Below are positions 14,050-20,723 of a stretch of 21,052 bases of DNA, piece by piece. The position numbers and the translations under genes were made by a program. The DNA comes from JBBRLA01 sp038231615 (GTDB taxonomy: Bacteria > Myxococcota_A > Polyangia > Palsa-1104 > JAEUJZ01): the NCBI GenBank assembly GCA_038231615.1, contig JBBRLA010000058.1, positions 1 to 21,052 on the forward strand, read 5' to 3'. The notes beneath the pieces were generated by a model. That model had not been told where the DNA came from. It saw only the letters and a program-made list of their open reading frames with translations, and did no database searches. Position 1 is the first letter of the stretch. Every line of letters begins with the position of its first letter.

Positions 14050-15750
14050 TTAGATCGCCTCGTCGTCCTCGCCATCACCCTCTGGCGCCCCGTCCCCCTC
14101 CTGCGGCGCCTCCTCGATCACCAGCCGCAGCTTCCGCCCGAACTCCTCCTGCAACAGGTCCCCCTTGCGCCGTGCCGACCACAGCTCCAACTCCAGGTCC
14201 CTGCCAAATCGGGTTGCCAGCACCAGCTCGATCTCCTTGGCCCCGATCCTGCATCGCACCCCCTGCACCAACCGCTGGCACGTCCGGTCCAGCCCGTCCG
14301 CCACCCGCAGAATCCCCGCTAGCACCCGCACCTTCCGCTTCAGCTCCTCGGGGAGCTGCCCGTAGGGCTGGTGCGTCTCCTTGGGCATCGACTTCCGGTG
14401 ATAGCGCACCATCTGCGAGAGCAACGAGATCTCCTCGGGCGAGAACCCCGAAAGCCCGCTGTTCTCGATCAGGTACTGCCCATGCTTGTGGTGCCGCGAC
14501 GCCGCAATGTAGAACCCCACGTCGTGCAGAAGGGCACCGAACTCCAAAAGCTCCCCGTCGGCGTTCGCCAGGTGGTGCAACGGGCGCAGGCCGCGGAACA
14601 GGTCCAGCGAAAGCCGCGCCACGTGCTCCGCATGGGGCTGCAACACATGCGTCCGCCGCATCAGGCCGACCACAGATCGCCGCCGCAGGTCGGGGAACTC
14701 GTCCACGAGCTGAATGCCGGTCCGGTTGCGGATGGCATAGTCGTGGATCAGCCCCTCGCGCAACGCCGTCTCGCAGAGCACGTATTCGTCCGCATGGAAC
14801 ACCTCCAGCAAAGACCGCACCAAAACCACCCCCGGCAAGATGCTGTCGATGCGCCGCGGGTCCAGCCCCGGGATCTTCGCCCGCTCCGCCGAGGTCATCC
14901 CGCACAGCCGCCGCTCCAGAGCATAGATGTCGGCGAAGGGCACCACCCGCAGCTTGCTCCCGTGCCCCGCCTGCGCCGATTCCATCCATGGCCCTGGCGA
15001 CGATCCCGTCCCCGTCGTCGTCGTCGTCGTCGTCCCTTGGCCTTGGCGCCCCGTCCCCGTCGCCATCCCTGGGCCTTGGCGCGATGCCGGCGGCCCGGCC
15101 AATTCCGCCAGCGCCCGCGCCGTGCCCGCGCTGATGGCGATGAACTCGAAGCCGATCCGCAGCATCGGCGCCGCCACCCGCAAAAGCGCCCGGTGGCAGT
15201 GCTCCGCCAGGCGCAGGTGCTCCTCCGGCGAAAGCGGGTCCGTGCTCACCTTTTGCAGCAGCCGCAGCACCCCCAGCTTCAGGCTGCGCTGATGGTACAG
15301 CTCCCTGCCGTCGCACACCATGACCTCCACCGAGCCCCCGCCGATGTCGCACAAAAGCGCCCGCCGCCCCGAGAGCCCCAGCGTCGGCCGCGCCCCCAGA
15401 TAGATGAGCCGCGCTTCTTCGTCCCCGCTGATGACCTGCAGGTCCACCCCCGTCTGGTCGCTCATGGCCCGGACGAAGTCCCCGCCGTTCTGCGCCTCCC
15501 GCACCGCGCTGGTCGCCACCGCCACCACCGCGTCGCAGCCATGGCGGTCGGCCAGCTTGCGGAAGGCCCGCAGCGTCTCCGACCCCCGGGCGAAGGCCTC
15601 GGGCGAGATGACCCCTCCATGGAACGCCGAGTCACCCAGGCGCACCATCTCCTTGGCCCGATCGATGCTTTCGACCCGGCCATCCGCCGTGATCCTGCCG
15701 ATCAGCAGATGAAACGAGTTGGTGCCCACGTCGATGGACGCGATCTTCAT
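14050..15750 (-). CDS. Ppx/GppA family phosphatase with C-terminal HD-type domain
   Basis: The 566-aa product has the ASKHA actin-like fold: IASIDVGTNSFHLLIGRI (3-20, phosphate loop 1), VVAVATSAVREAQNG, ISGDEEARLIYLGA (107-120, with the catalytic-type Glu) and LLCDIGGGSVEVMV (132-145). The C-terminal half is HD-like: HAEHVARLSLDLF (373-385), LLEFGALLHDVGFY (401-414) and HHKHGQYLI. Family members degrade inorganic polyphosphate or the 5' phosphate of pppGpp; sequence does not separate the two. A Gly/Thr-rich insertion of about 48 residues (219-266) splits the second ASKHA domain, and the tail is acidic (GDGAPEGDGEDDEAI). The ATG overlaps the stop of the TolB-like gene by 4 nt, so they form one operon divergent from the sigma factor. 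Confidence 0.94.
   Translation of the reverse strand: MKIASIDVGTNSFHLLIGRITADGRVESIDRAKEMVRLGDSAFHGGVISPEAFARGSETLRAFRKLADRHGCDAVVAVATSAVREAQNGGDFVRAMSDQTGVDLQVISGDEEARLIYLGARPTLGLSGRRALLCDIGGGSVEVMVCDGRELYHQRSLKLGVLRLLQKVSTDPLSPEEHLRLAEHCHRALLRVAAPMLRIGFEFIAISAGTARALAELAGPPASRQGPGMATGTGRQGQGTTTTTTTGTGSSPGPWMESAQAGHGSKLRVVPFADIYALERRLCGMTSAERAKIPGLDPRRIDSILPGVVLVRSLLEVFHADEYVLCETALREGLIHDYAIRNRTGIQLVDEFPDLRRRSVVGLMRRTHVLQPHAEHVARLSLDLFRGLRPLHHLANADGELLEFGALLHDVGFYIAASRHHKHGQYLIENSGLSGFSPEEISLLSQMVRYHRKSMPKETHQPYGQLPEELKRKVRVLAGILRVADGLDRTCQRLVQGVRCRIGAKEIELVLATRFGRDLELELWSARRKGDLLQEEFGRKLRLVIEEAPQEGDGAPEGDGEDDEAI
14953..15096 (-). repeat. Low-complexity insertion with a (GTC)7 microsatellite in the Ppx/GppA gene
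   Basis: This tract encodes the insertion at residues 219-266. It includes seven consecutive GTC units at 15014-15034, read on the coding strand as ACG codons (seven Thr), plus near-duplicates of ccttggcgc and cgtccccgtc. Flanking sequence on both sides aligns with ordinary Ppx/GppA (GTARALAEL before, FADIYALERRL after). Confidence 0.85.
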
Positions 15751-16724
15751 CGGCCGTCCTCTTCGCTCTTCGGCCCCGGCTCCGCCGCCAGGGGAAGGGC
15801 CAGGGGAAGGGCCACCGCCGCCGAAAGCCCGCTCAGCCGCCCCAGGAACAGGTCGTAGCGCGACACGTCCCCGTCCTCCGGCACCGACAGCATCGCGCAG
15901 GCCACCTGCACCTCCCCCTTGCGGATCACCACCGCCGGCTCCCGCGCCCCGTCTTCCCGCTCGGTCAGCCGCCGGTCCCGCACCTCTTTGTCGCCGTCAT
16001 GGTCCAAAAGCAAGAGGTCGCTGGACCCGTCCTCATGCTCCCGCTCGACCAGCAGCAGCCCCGGCAGCACCGGCGCGGGCCGTCGGCAGCGCACCCCCTC
16101 CGCCGTCAGCCGGCGCCACGTCCCCTCCTCGCCAAAGGGGCCCGTCAGGTACACCGCCACCTCCTCCCCCCTAGATCCTTCGCAATACAGGCCGTCCCCC
16201 GCAGGCGACCAGCTCGGCCGCCCCAGCTTCACCCCCGCAGGCGCCGGCAAGCGCGTCCGCGTCCCATCTGCCAGGCGCAGAAGATAAAGCCGCCCGTCGC
16301 CCCCATGGCCCTGGTCATGGCCCCCATCCGGGCCGTCCGCCGCGTAGCACAGCCACTGCCCGTCGGGGGAATACGCCGGGTCCCGATAGCAGCGCCCGTC
16401 CCCACCCAATAAAAGATGAGGCCCCTTGCCCCCCGAGTCGAGCTGCCAGATCTGAAGCGTGGCCCCGACCCGCCTGCCGTAGGCCAGGCTGCCATCGGGA
16501 GCAAAGGAGGCGCCGCCCTCCGCCGGCCCCGGCAGCACCAGCGCCGGCCGCCCCTTGTTGTCGCAGAGGAGCCACGCCGAGTGTGCCCCCTCGCCGACCT
16601 GCATGCACAGCCAGCGCCCGTCCGGGGAAAAGGTCGGGGCCCGGTGATGCACCATCCCCGCCGTCATCCGCTGAAGACCGCGCAGCCGGACCGCGCGGAA
16701 CTGCTTGCCACTGAGTCTTTTCAT
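15747..16724 (-). CDS. TolB-like beta-propeller protein (PD40 repeats)
   Basis: The start at ATG 16724 (MKRLSGKQFRAVRLRG) is preferred; the frame runs on to 16934 but that part crosses the divergent promoter and the sigma factor gene. The 325-aa product has four PD40 motifs: APTFSPDGRWLCM, GASFAPDGSLAY, DPAYSPDGQWLCY and RPSWSPAGDGLYC, at spacings of about 45 to 55 residues, as in TolB-type six-bladed propellers. There is no signal peptide, so unlike true TolB it is probably cytoplasmic or exported by another route. A His/Gly/Asp-rich loop (DGPDGGHDQGHGGDG) interrupts one blade, and the C-terminus has a duplicated LPLA. Its stop overlaps the Ppx/GppA ATG, implying a shared function, perhaps as a binding partner. 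That is inference. Confidence 0.82.
   Translation of the reverse strand: MKRLSGKQFRAVRLRGLQRMTAGMVHHRAPTFSPDGRWLCMQVGEGAHSAWLLCDNKGRPALVLPGPAEGGASFAPDGSLAYGRRVGATLQIWQLDSGGKGPHLLLGGDGRCYRDPAYSPDGQWLCYAADGPDGGHDQGHGGDGRLYLLRLADGTRTRLPAPAGVKLGRPSWSPAGDGLYCEGSRGEEVAVYLTGPFGEEGTWRRLTAEGVRCRRPAPVLPGLLLVEREHEDGSSDLLLLDHDGDKEVRDRRLTEREDGAREPAVVIRKGEVQVACAMLSVPEDGDVSRYDLFLGRLSGLSAAVALPLALPLAAEPGPKSEEDGR
15788..15813 (-). repeat. 12-bp tandem repeat, two perfect copies, in the TolB-like gene
   Basis: ccaggggaaggg occurs at 15788-15799 and again at 15800-15811. On the coding strand it gives ALPLALPLA near the protein's C-terminus. Confidence 0.9.
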
Positions 16725-16837
16725 ATTTTTGTGGTGTCCAACATCGCCGAGGGACCTCAATCTACTGTCACTTCCGGTGCCGAGGCCAGCGTGTTTTCTC
16801 TCCCCCGGAGGCAGCCTGCCACTATGATGAGGACCAG
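16725..16837. promoter_or_regulatory. Divergent promoter region, TolB-like/Ppx operon (-) and sigma factor (+)
   Basis: These 113 nt separate the two divergent starts. TATGAT at 16823-16828 matches the -10 consensus at five of six positions but has no -35 at normal distance, so another sigma factor or an activator may be used. AGGA just before ATG 16838 is the ribosome site for the sigma gene. On the minus side no clear Shine-Dalgarno site precedes ATG 16724 (caccacaaaaat). Confidence 0.4.
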
Positions 16838-18097
16838 ATGGCCCGCCCAAAAAGCACAAAGCAGACCGGCAAGAAGGCGCCGCCGCGCAAGCGCCCCCGG
16901 GGCAAGGCCGCAGAGCCGGCACGGATCGCCCCAAGCGAAGGCGACGGCGAGGTGCTTACCGGGGAGCTGCTGGATTCGGACGCCGATCCCGAGGCCGCCC
17001 ACGACGACCTGGAAGAGCCCGACCTCCACAACCTGCCCGACGTGGACGCCTCCGCCCTCCTGCCCCCGCTGGACGACATCGACGGCCACCCGCTGGACGA
17101 AATCGACGGCCACCCGCTGGGCGACATCGACCACGACGATTCCGCCCACCCCCTGCTTGACGGCCAGCCACTCGATGACATCGACCAGCCCGGCGCCCTG
17201 GCCGACCGCGGGCGGCGCCAAAGTTCGCTGGTCAAGACGGACCCCCTCACCGCGTACATGCAGGAGATCCGCCGTTATCCCCTCCTTTCCCGCGAGGAAG
17301 AGCACGAACTGGCGGTGAAGTTCGCCAAGACCCGCGATCCCAAGATCGCCAAGCGCCTCATCACCTCCAACCTGCGCCTGGTGGTCAAGCTGGCCCACGA
17401 GTACCGCCGCGCCTACCGCAACCTTTTGGACCTGGTGCAGGAGGGCAACCTGGGGCTGCTTCAGGCGGTGCAGAAGTACGACCCCTACCGGGGCGTCAAG
17501 CTCTCGTCGTACGCCGCCTGGTGGATTCGCGCGTACATGCTGAAGTTTATCCTGAACAACTGGCGCCTGGTGAAGATCGGGACCACCCAGGCCCAGCGCA
17601 AGCTCTTCTTCAACCTGAACAAGGAGCGCGAGAAGCTGGAGGACTCGGGCTTCGCCCCGACGAACAAGCAGATCGCCGATCGCCTGTCGGTGCCCGAGCG
17701 CGAGGTGGCCGACATGCAGATGCGCCTGGGCTCGGGCGAGATGTCCCTGGACGCCCCCGTCGGCCGCGAGGACGAGGGCGGGCGCACCCATGTGGATATG
17801 CTGGAATCCAGCGGCGACCTGCGCCCCGACGTGACCACCGAGGGACGCGAGTTCCAGGCGCTCTTGCACAACAAGCTGAAGGACTTCGAGCAGACGCTGA
17901 AGGGGCGCGAACAGACCCTGTTCCGCGACCGCCTGATCGCGGACCAGCCGCTGACCCTGCAAGAGGTCGGCGAACGCTACGACATCAGCCGGGAGCGGGC
18001 GCGGCAGATCGAGGCGCGGCTGCTCCAGCGCCTGAAGGTCTTCCTGAAACGCGAGCTGGGCGACGCAGTGCAGGTGGCCATGGGGCTGGAAGACTGA
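16838..18097 (+). CDS. RNA polymerase sigma factor, RpoH (sigma-32)-like, with long acidic N-terminus
   Basis: The 419-aa product starts at ATG 16838 behind AGGA. Residues 1-30 are Lys/Arg/Pro-rich and 35-120 strongly acidic, with repeats of DDIDGHPL. Region 1.2 starts at DPLTAYMQEIRRYPLLSREEE (135-155). Region 2 follows: SNLRLVVKLAHEYRR, NLLDLVQEGNLGLLQAVQKYDP and SSYAAWWIRAYMLKFILNNWRLV. QAQRKLFFNLNKE (251-263) corresponds to the RpoH box typical of sigma-32. Region 4 is PLTLQEVGERYDISRERARQIEARLLQRLK (371-400), the -35-binding helix-turn-helix. RpoH is normally about 285 aa, so roughly 130 residues are extra. In Myxococcus, RpoH-like sigmas (SigB, SigC) act in development and stress; a heat- or stress-type regulon is inferred. 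It is divergent from the TolB-like/Ppx operon. Confidence 0.94.
   Translation: MARPKSTKQTGKKAPPRKRPRGKAAEPARIAPSEGDGEVLTGELLDSDADPEAAHDDLEEPDLHNLPDVDASALLPPLDDIDGHPLDEIDGHPLGDIDHDDSAHPLLDGQPLDDIDQPGALADRGRRQSSLVKTDPLTAYMQEIRRYPLLSREEEHELAVKFAKTRDPKIAKRLITSNLRLVVKLAHEYRRAYRNLLDLVQEGNLGLLQAVQKYDPYRGVKLSSYAAWWIRAYMLKFILNNWRLVKIGTTQAQRKLFFNLNKEREKLEDSGFAPTNKQIADRLSVPEREVADMQMRLGSGEMSLDAPVGREDEGGRTHVDMLESSGDLRPDVTTEGREFQALLHNKLKDFEQTLKGREQTLFRDRLIADQPLTLQEVGERYDISRERARQIEARLLQRLKVFLKRELGDAVQVAMGLED
17066..17136 (+). repeat. 24-bp tandem repeat in the acidic N-terminus of the sigma factor
   Basis: Near-identical copies begin at 17066, 17090 and 17114 (ccgctggacgacatcgacgg), encoding the octapeptide unit HPLDxIDG. 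More diverged copies (AHPLLDGQPLDDID) follow, so the unit seems to have been duplicated several times at different ages. Confidence 0.85.
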
Positions 18098-18278
18098 AAA
18101 AGAACCTCTGCGCAGCACGCTCGGAAAGCAATGATGAGGGTAATCGGATTGCGTAACCAATTGAATTCTCACAGAGAAAAGATCCTCTTGACAGACGTTT
18201 AATGGCAAGATTTGTAATCTTCAACGCAATTCAGACACGCCTGGACACTCCCGTCGAGAAAGCAATCCGATAACCCTC
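18098..18278. promoter_or_regulatory. Lower-GC regulatory island upstream of rsmI
   Basis: This 181-nt spacer is visibly AT-richer than all flanking genes. A perfect TTGACA -35 lies at 18188-18193, with TTGTAA (18212-18217, 18-nt spacer) or TGTAAT (18213-18218, 19-nt) as -10. The -10 sits inside a perfect dyad, AAGATT-TGT-AATCTT at 18207-18221, which looks like a repressor operator or small hairpin. An initiation near 18225 would give a leader of about 55 nt for rsmI. No T-tract terminator for the sigma gene is visible. Confidence 0.6.
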
Positions 18279-18280
18279 AT
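18134..18280. repeat. 19-bp inverted repeat bracketing the rsmI promoter
   Basis: atgagggtaatcggattgc (18134-18152) is the reverse complement of 18262-18280 with one mismatch, separated by 109 nt. The right arm covers the ribosome-site region and the first two bases of the rsmI ATG. The promoter described at 18188-18218 is in the loop. Confidence 0.9.
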
Positions 18281-19157
18281 GATGACTGAACGACCCGCCG
18301 CGACCGGCACCCTGCGCCTGGTCGCTACCCCGATCGGCAACATGGAAGACATCACCCTGCGCGCCCTGCGGGTGCTGGGTCAGGCTCCGCTCATCGCCGC
18401 CGAGGACACCCGCTCGGCACAGCACCTGCTGGTGCGCCACGGCCTGTGGCCCCGGCCGGCGGGGGAAGGCCGCGTCGTCAGCTTCTTCGAGGGCAACGAG
18501 GTCGAGCGGGGCGAGCAGCTGCTCGCGGCCCTGCGCGAGGGCACCGACGTGGCGGTGATCTCGGATGCGGGCATGCCGGGGATCTCGGACCCCGGGCAGC
18601 GGCTGGTGGCCCGCGCCGTTCTTTCCGGCCTCCCCGTCGAGGTCATCCCCGGCCCCTGCGCCGCGGTGATGGCCCTGACCGGCTCCGGGCTGCCGACGGA
18701 TCGCTTCCTTTTTGTCGGCTTCCCCCCCCGCACGCAAGGCGCCCGGCAGGAACTCTTCGGCTCCCTGCGCGGCGAGCCCGGCACCCTGATCCTTTACGAG
18801 GCCCCCGATCGCACCGCCACCACCCTCTCCGATCTCGCCGCCGCTCTGGGCCCGGAGCGCCCGGCCTGCGTGGCCCGCGAGCTGACCAAGCTCTACGAAG
18901 AATTCGCCCGCGGCACTTTGGCCGAACTCTTCGCCCGCTACTGCGACACCGCCCCTCGCGGCGAGGTCACCCTGCTCGTCGGCGGCAACACCGGCCCGGC
19001 GGAGGCAGCCCTGGACCTCCCGGGGATCGAGGCGGCGGTGCGAAAGCGCCTGCTGGAAGGACAGGGCCCCAAAGAGATTGCCGCCGCCCTGGCGCTTCAC
19101 ACCGGCAGGCCGAGAAGGCAACTTTACCAACTCGCGCTCAGTTTGCGCAAGGAATGA
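18279..19157 (+). CDS. rsmI: 16S rRNA (cytidine(1402)-2'-O)-methyltransferase RsmI
   Basis: The 292-aa product is a SAM-dependent tetrapyrrole-methylase-fold enzyme of usual RsmI length. Diagnostic stretches are LVATPIGNMEDITLRALRVL (near residues 11-30), IAAEDTRSAQHLL (41-53), VISDAGMPGISDPGQRLV, GPCAAVMALTGSGLPTDRFLFVGFPP, LILYEAPDRTATTL, ACVARELTKLYEE and RGEVTLLVGG. The enzyme 2'-O-methylates C1402 in the decoding centre of 16S rRNA. ATG 18279 and ATG 18282 are adjacent candidate starts, and no Shine-Dalgarno site precedes them; instead the start lies in an arm of the inverted repeat. The next gene starts 3 nt after the stop. Confidence 0.97.
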   Translation: MMTERPAATGTLRLVATPIGNMEDITLRALRVLGQAPLIAAEDTRSAQHLLVRHGLWPRPAGEGRVVSFFEGNEVERGEQLLAALREGTDVAVISDAGMPGISDPGQRLVARAVLSGLPVEVIPGPCAAVMALTGSGLPTDRFLFVGFPPRTQGARQELFGSLRGEPGTLILYEAPDRTATTLSDLAAALGPERPACVARELTKLYEEFARGTLAELFARYCDTAPRGEVTLLVGGNTGPAEAALDLPGIEAAVRKRLLEGQGPKEIAAALALHTGRPRRQLYQLALSLRKE

Positions 19158-19160
19158 CCC

Positions 19161-20723
19161 ATGAGCGGCGAACCCAAGGAATCCTACGTGATCTTCGGGT
19201 GCGGTTACACCGGCACCCGTTTGGCGCAGACCTTGCGCAGGGACGGCATCCAGGTGCGCGCCTGCGCCCGAAAATTGGGCCCGCTGGCGCCCCTTGTCGA
19301 ACTGGGGGTGGACCTGTACGCCCTGGACGGGGCCAAGCCGCGGCAGTTCGGGCCGGCGCTGCGCGGGCTTTCCGGGGCGGTGGTGGTGTATTCGATCCCC
19401 GGCGTCCCCGAACTGCCCGCAGGCGAGGGAGTGCGCCGCGCCGCGGATGCCGCCCTGGGTGCCGGGGCCCGCGCCTTCATTTACCTGTCCACCAGCGGGG
19501 TGTACGGCAGGAACGCCCTTTTGGACAATGACGAATGGGTGGATGAAGACTCGTCGGTGGACATCAGCGACCCCGACATGCTGCCCAGGCTCAGCGATGA
19601 GGCATCCATTTCCGGGGCCGGCCGCGCCGGGCTGCGCACCACCGTGCTGCGCCTTTCGGCGATCTACGGCCCGCCTCTGTGGCCCGGCCAGCCCGGCCGC
19701 GGCGTGCGCCTGCGCCTGCGCAAGGGCGAGTACAAGCTGTGGAACGGCGGGCGCTACTATTTCTCGCGCATCCACGTGGACGACCTGGTGGCGATCATCC
19801 GCGCCGCCGCGGAACGAGCGCCGCCGGGGGCCCTCTACGTGGTCGGGGACAACCACCCCTGCCCGCAGGGGGAGTATGGAAAATGGCTGGCCGCGCACCT
19901 GGGCCTGCCCGAGCCAGGGACCGCGGATTCGCCGAGCGCGGGTGGGCCGCGGCACATGATCCGCGGAAGGAGACTGCGCAACCGGCTGCTCAAGGAGCAG
20001 TTGGGAATCACCCTGCGCTACCCCAGTTATATAGAAGGCGAACATCAAATCGACTCCGCCGAGGCAGGCGGGCCCGCGCCTACGCCCAAAGTGGCCGCAA
20101 CAGGCAGTGCCGCAACAGGCGGTGCCGCGACAGGCGGTGCCGCGACAGGCGGTGCCGCGACAGGCGGTGCCGCCGCGACAGGCGGTGCCACCGCGACAAG
20201 CGGTGCCACCGCGACAGGCGGTGCCGCGACAGGCGATGCCACCGCGACAGGCAGTGCCGAAGCTGCCGCTTCCATTGTGCCGCCGCATTCCGAGGACCGC
20301 GCGGCCTGGCCCCACTGGCTGCTGAAGCCCGGCGACATAGGCGCCACTCTCGATCTGGGCGCGACCGGGGTCGAGCTGGTGGAATTATCCCCCACGAACG
20401 CGGCCCCTCCCGGCCGAATCTACCTGGTCCTGTCCGGCCACCCCATCGCCGAGTGGGACGGTCGGCGCATTCCGCTTGGCCCGCTGGCGGTGGTCCCGCC
20501 CGGCACTCGCCTCCTGCCCCCTTTTGCCGGCGGCGACGTTGTGCGACTTCTCGCCCTGCCCAGCGCCCGTGTCGACCCCACCCATCCCGACCTGCATGCC
20601 TCTTCCGCCGATTCGGAACCAGATCGAGCAAGCGCGGCATCTGGTCAACATCAACTGCCAGGGTCTGCGCCGACTCACCCGGGAGCGGCGGAGCGAGCCG
20701 ATTCCGGTCCCTCTACCTCCTGA
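19161..20723 (+). CDS. Atypical SDR (YeeZ-like NAD-dependent epimerase fold) fused to a cupin-like domain
   Basis: This 520-aa two-domain protein starts 3 nt after rsmI. Residues 9-295 form an extended/atypical SDR: nucleotide motif IFGCGYTGTRLA (11-22), LSTSGVYG (109-116), TTVLRLSAIYGPP and FSRIHVDDLVAII (201-213), a YeeZ-like pattern. The YxxxK catalytic pair is absent (SISGAGRAGLR stands in its place). A linker (about 310-370) is built of AATGG-type repeats. Residues about 383-470 look like half a cupin: ELVELSPTNAAPPGRIYLVLSG, EWDGRRIPLGPLAVVPPGTRLLPP, without clear metal-binding His. The last 45 residues are Ser/Ala/Pro/His-rich with poor third-position bias, suggesting a late frame extension. 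Substrate is unknown; sugar-nucleotide or quinone-like chemistry is possible. Confidence 0.83.
   Translation: MSGEPKESYVIFGCGYTGTRLAQTLRRDGIQVRACARKLGPLAPLVELGVDLYALDGAKPRQFGPALRGLSGAVVVYSIPGVPELPAGEGVRRAADAALGAGARAFIYLSTSGVYGRNALLDNDEWVDEDSSVDISDPDMLPRLSDEASISGAGRAGLRTTVLRLSAIYGPPLWPGQPGRGVRLRLRKGEYKLWNGGRYYFSRIHVDDLVAIIRAAAERAPPGALYVVGDNHPCPQGEYGKWLAAHLGLPEPGTADSPSAGGPRHMIRGRRLRNRLLKEQLGITLRYPSYIEGEHQIDSAEAGGPAPTPKVAATGSAATGGAATGGAATGGAATGGAAATGGATATSGATATGGAATGDATATGSAEAAASIVPPHSEDRAAWPHWLLKPGDIGATLDLGATGVELVELSPTNAAPPGRIYLVLSGHPIAEWDGRRIPLGPLAVVPPGTRLLPPFAGGDVVRLLALPSARVDPTHPDLHASSADSEPDRASAASGQHQLPGSAPTHPGAAERADSGPSTS
20088..20265 (+). repeat. 15/18-bp tandem repeat tract encoding an Ala-Thr-Gly linker
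   Basis: The unit gccgcgacaggcggt (AATGG) is repeated about five times from 20108, then mixed with 18-bp variants containing an extra gccacc (ATATGG) to about 20260. All unit sizes are multiples of three. It joins the SDR and cupin-like halves. Confidence 0.92.

Noticed and set aside
16757..18208. 483-codon minus-strand open frame
   Set aside because: It is antisense to the sigma factor, and its composition (HVG, VQ, RV repeats) is a codon-shadow artefact.
20088..20265. CRISPR-like array
   Set aside because: There are no spacers: the units are directly adjacent, of mixed 15/18-bp length, and encode an in-frame linker.
18231..20315. 694-codon minus-strand open frame with CRGTA repeats
   Set aside because: It is antisense to rsmI and the SDR-cupin gene, whose frames encode clear protein families. 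The CRGTA pattern is the complement of the AATGG linker repeat.
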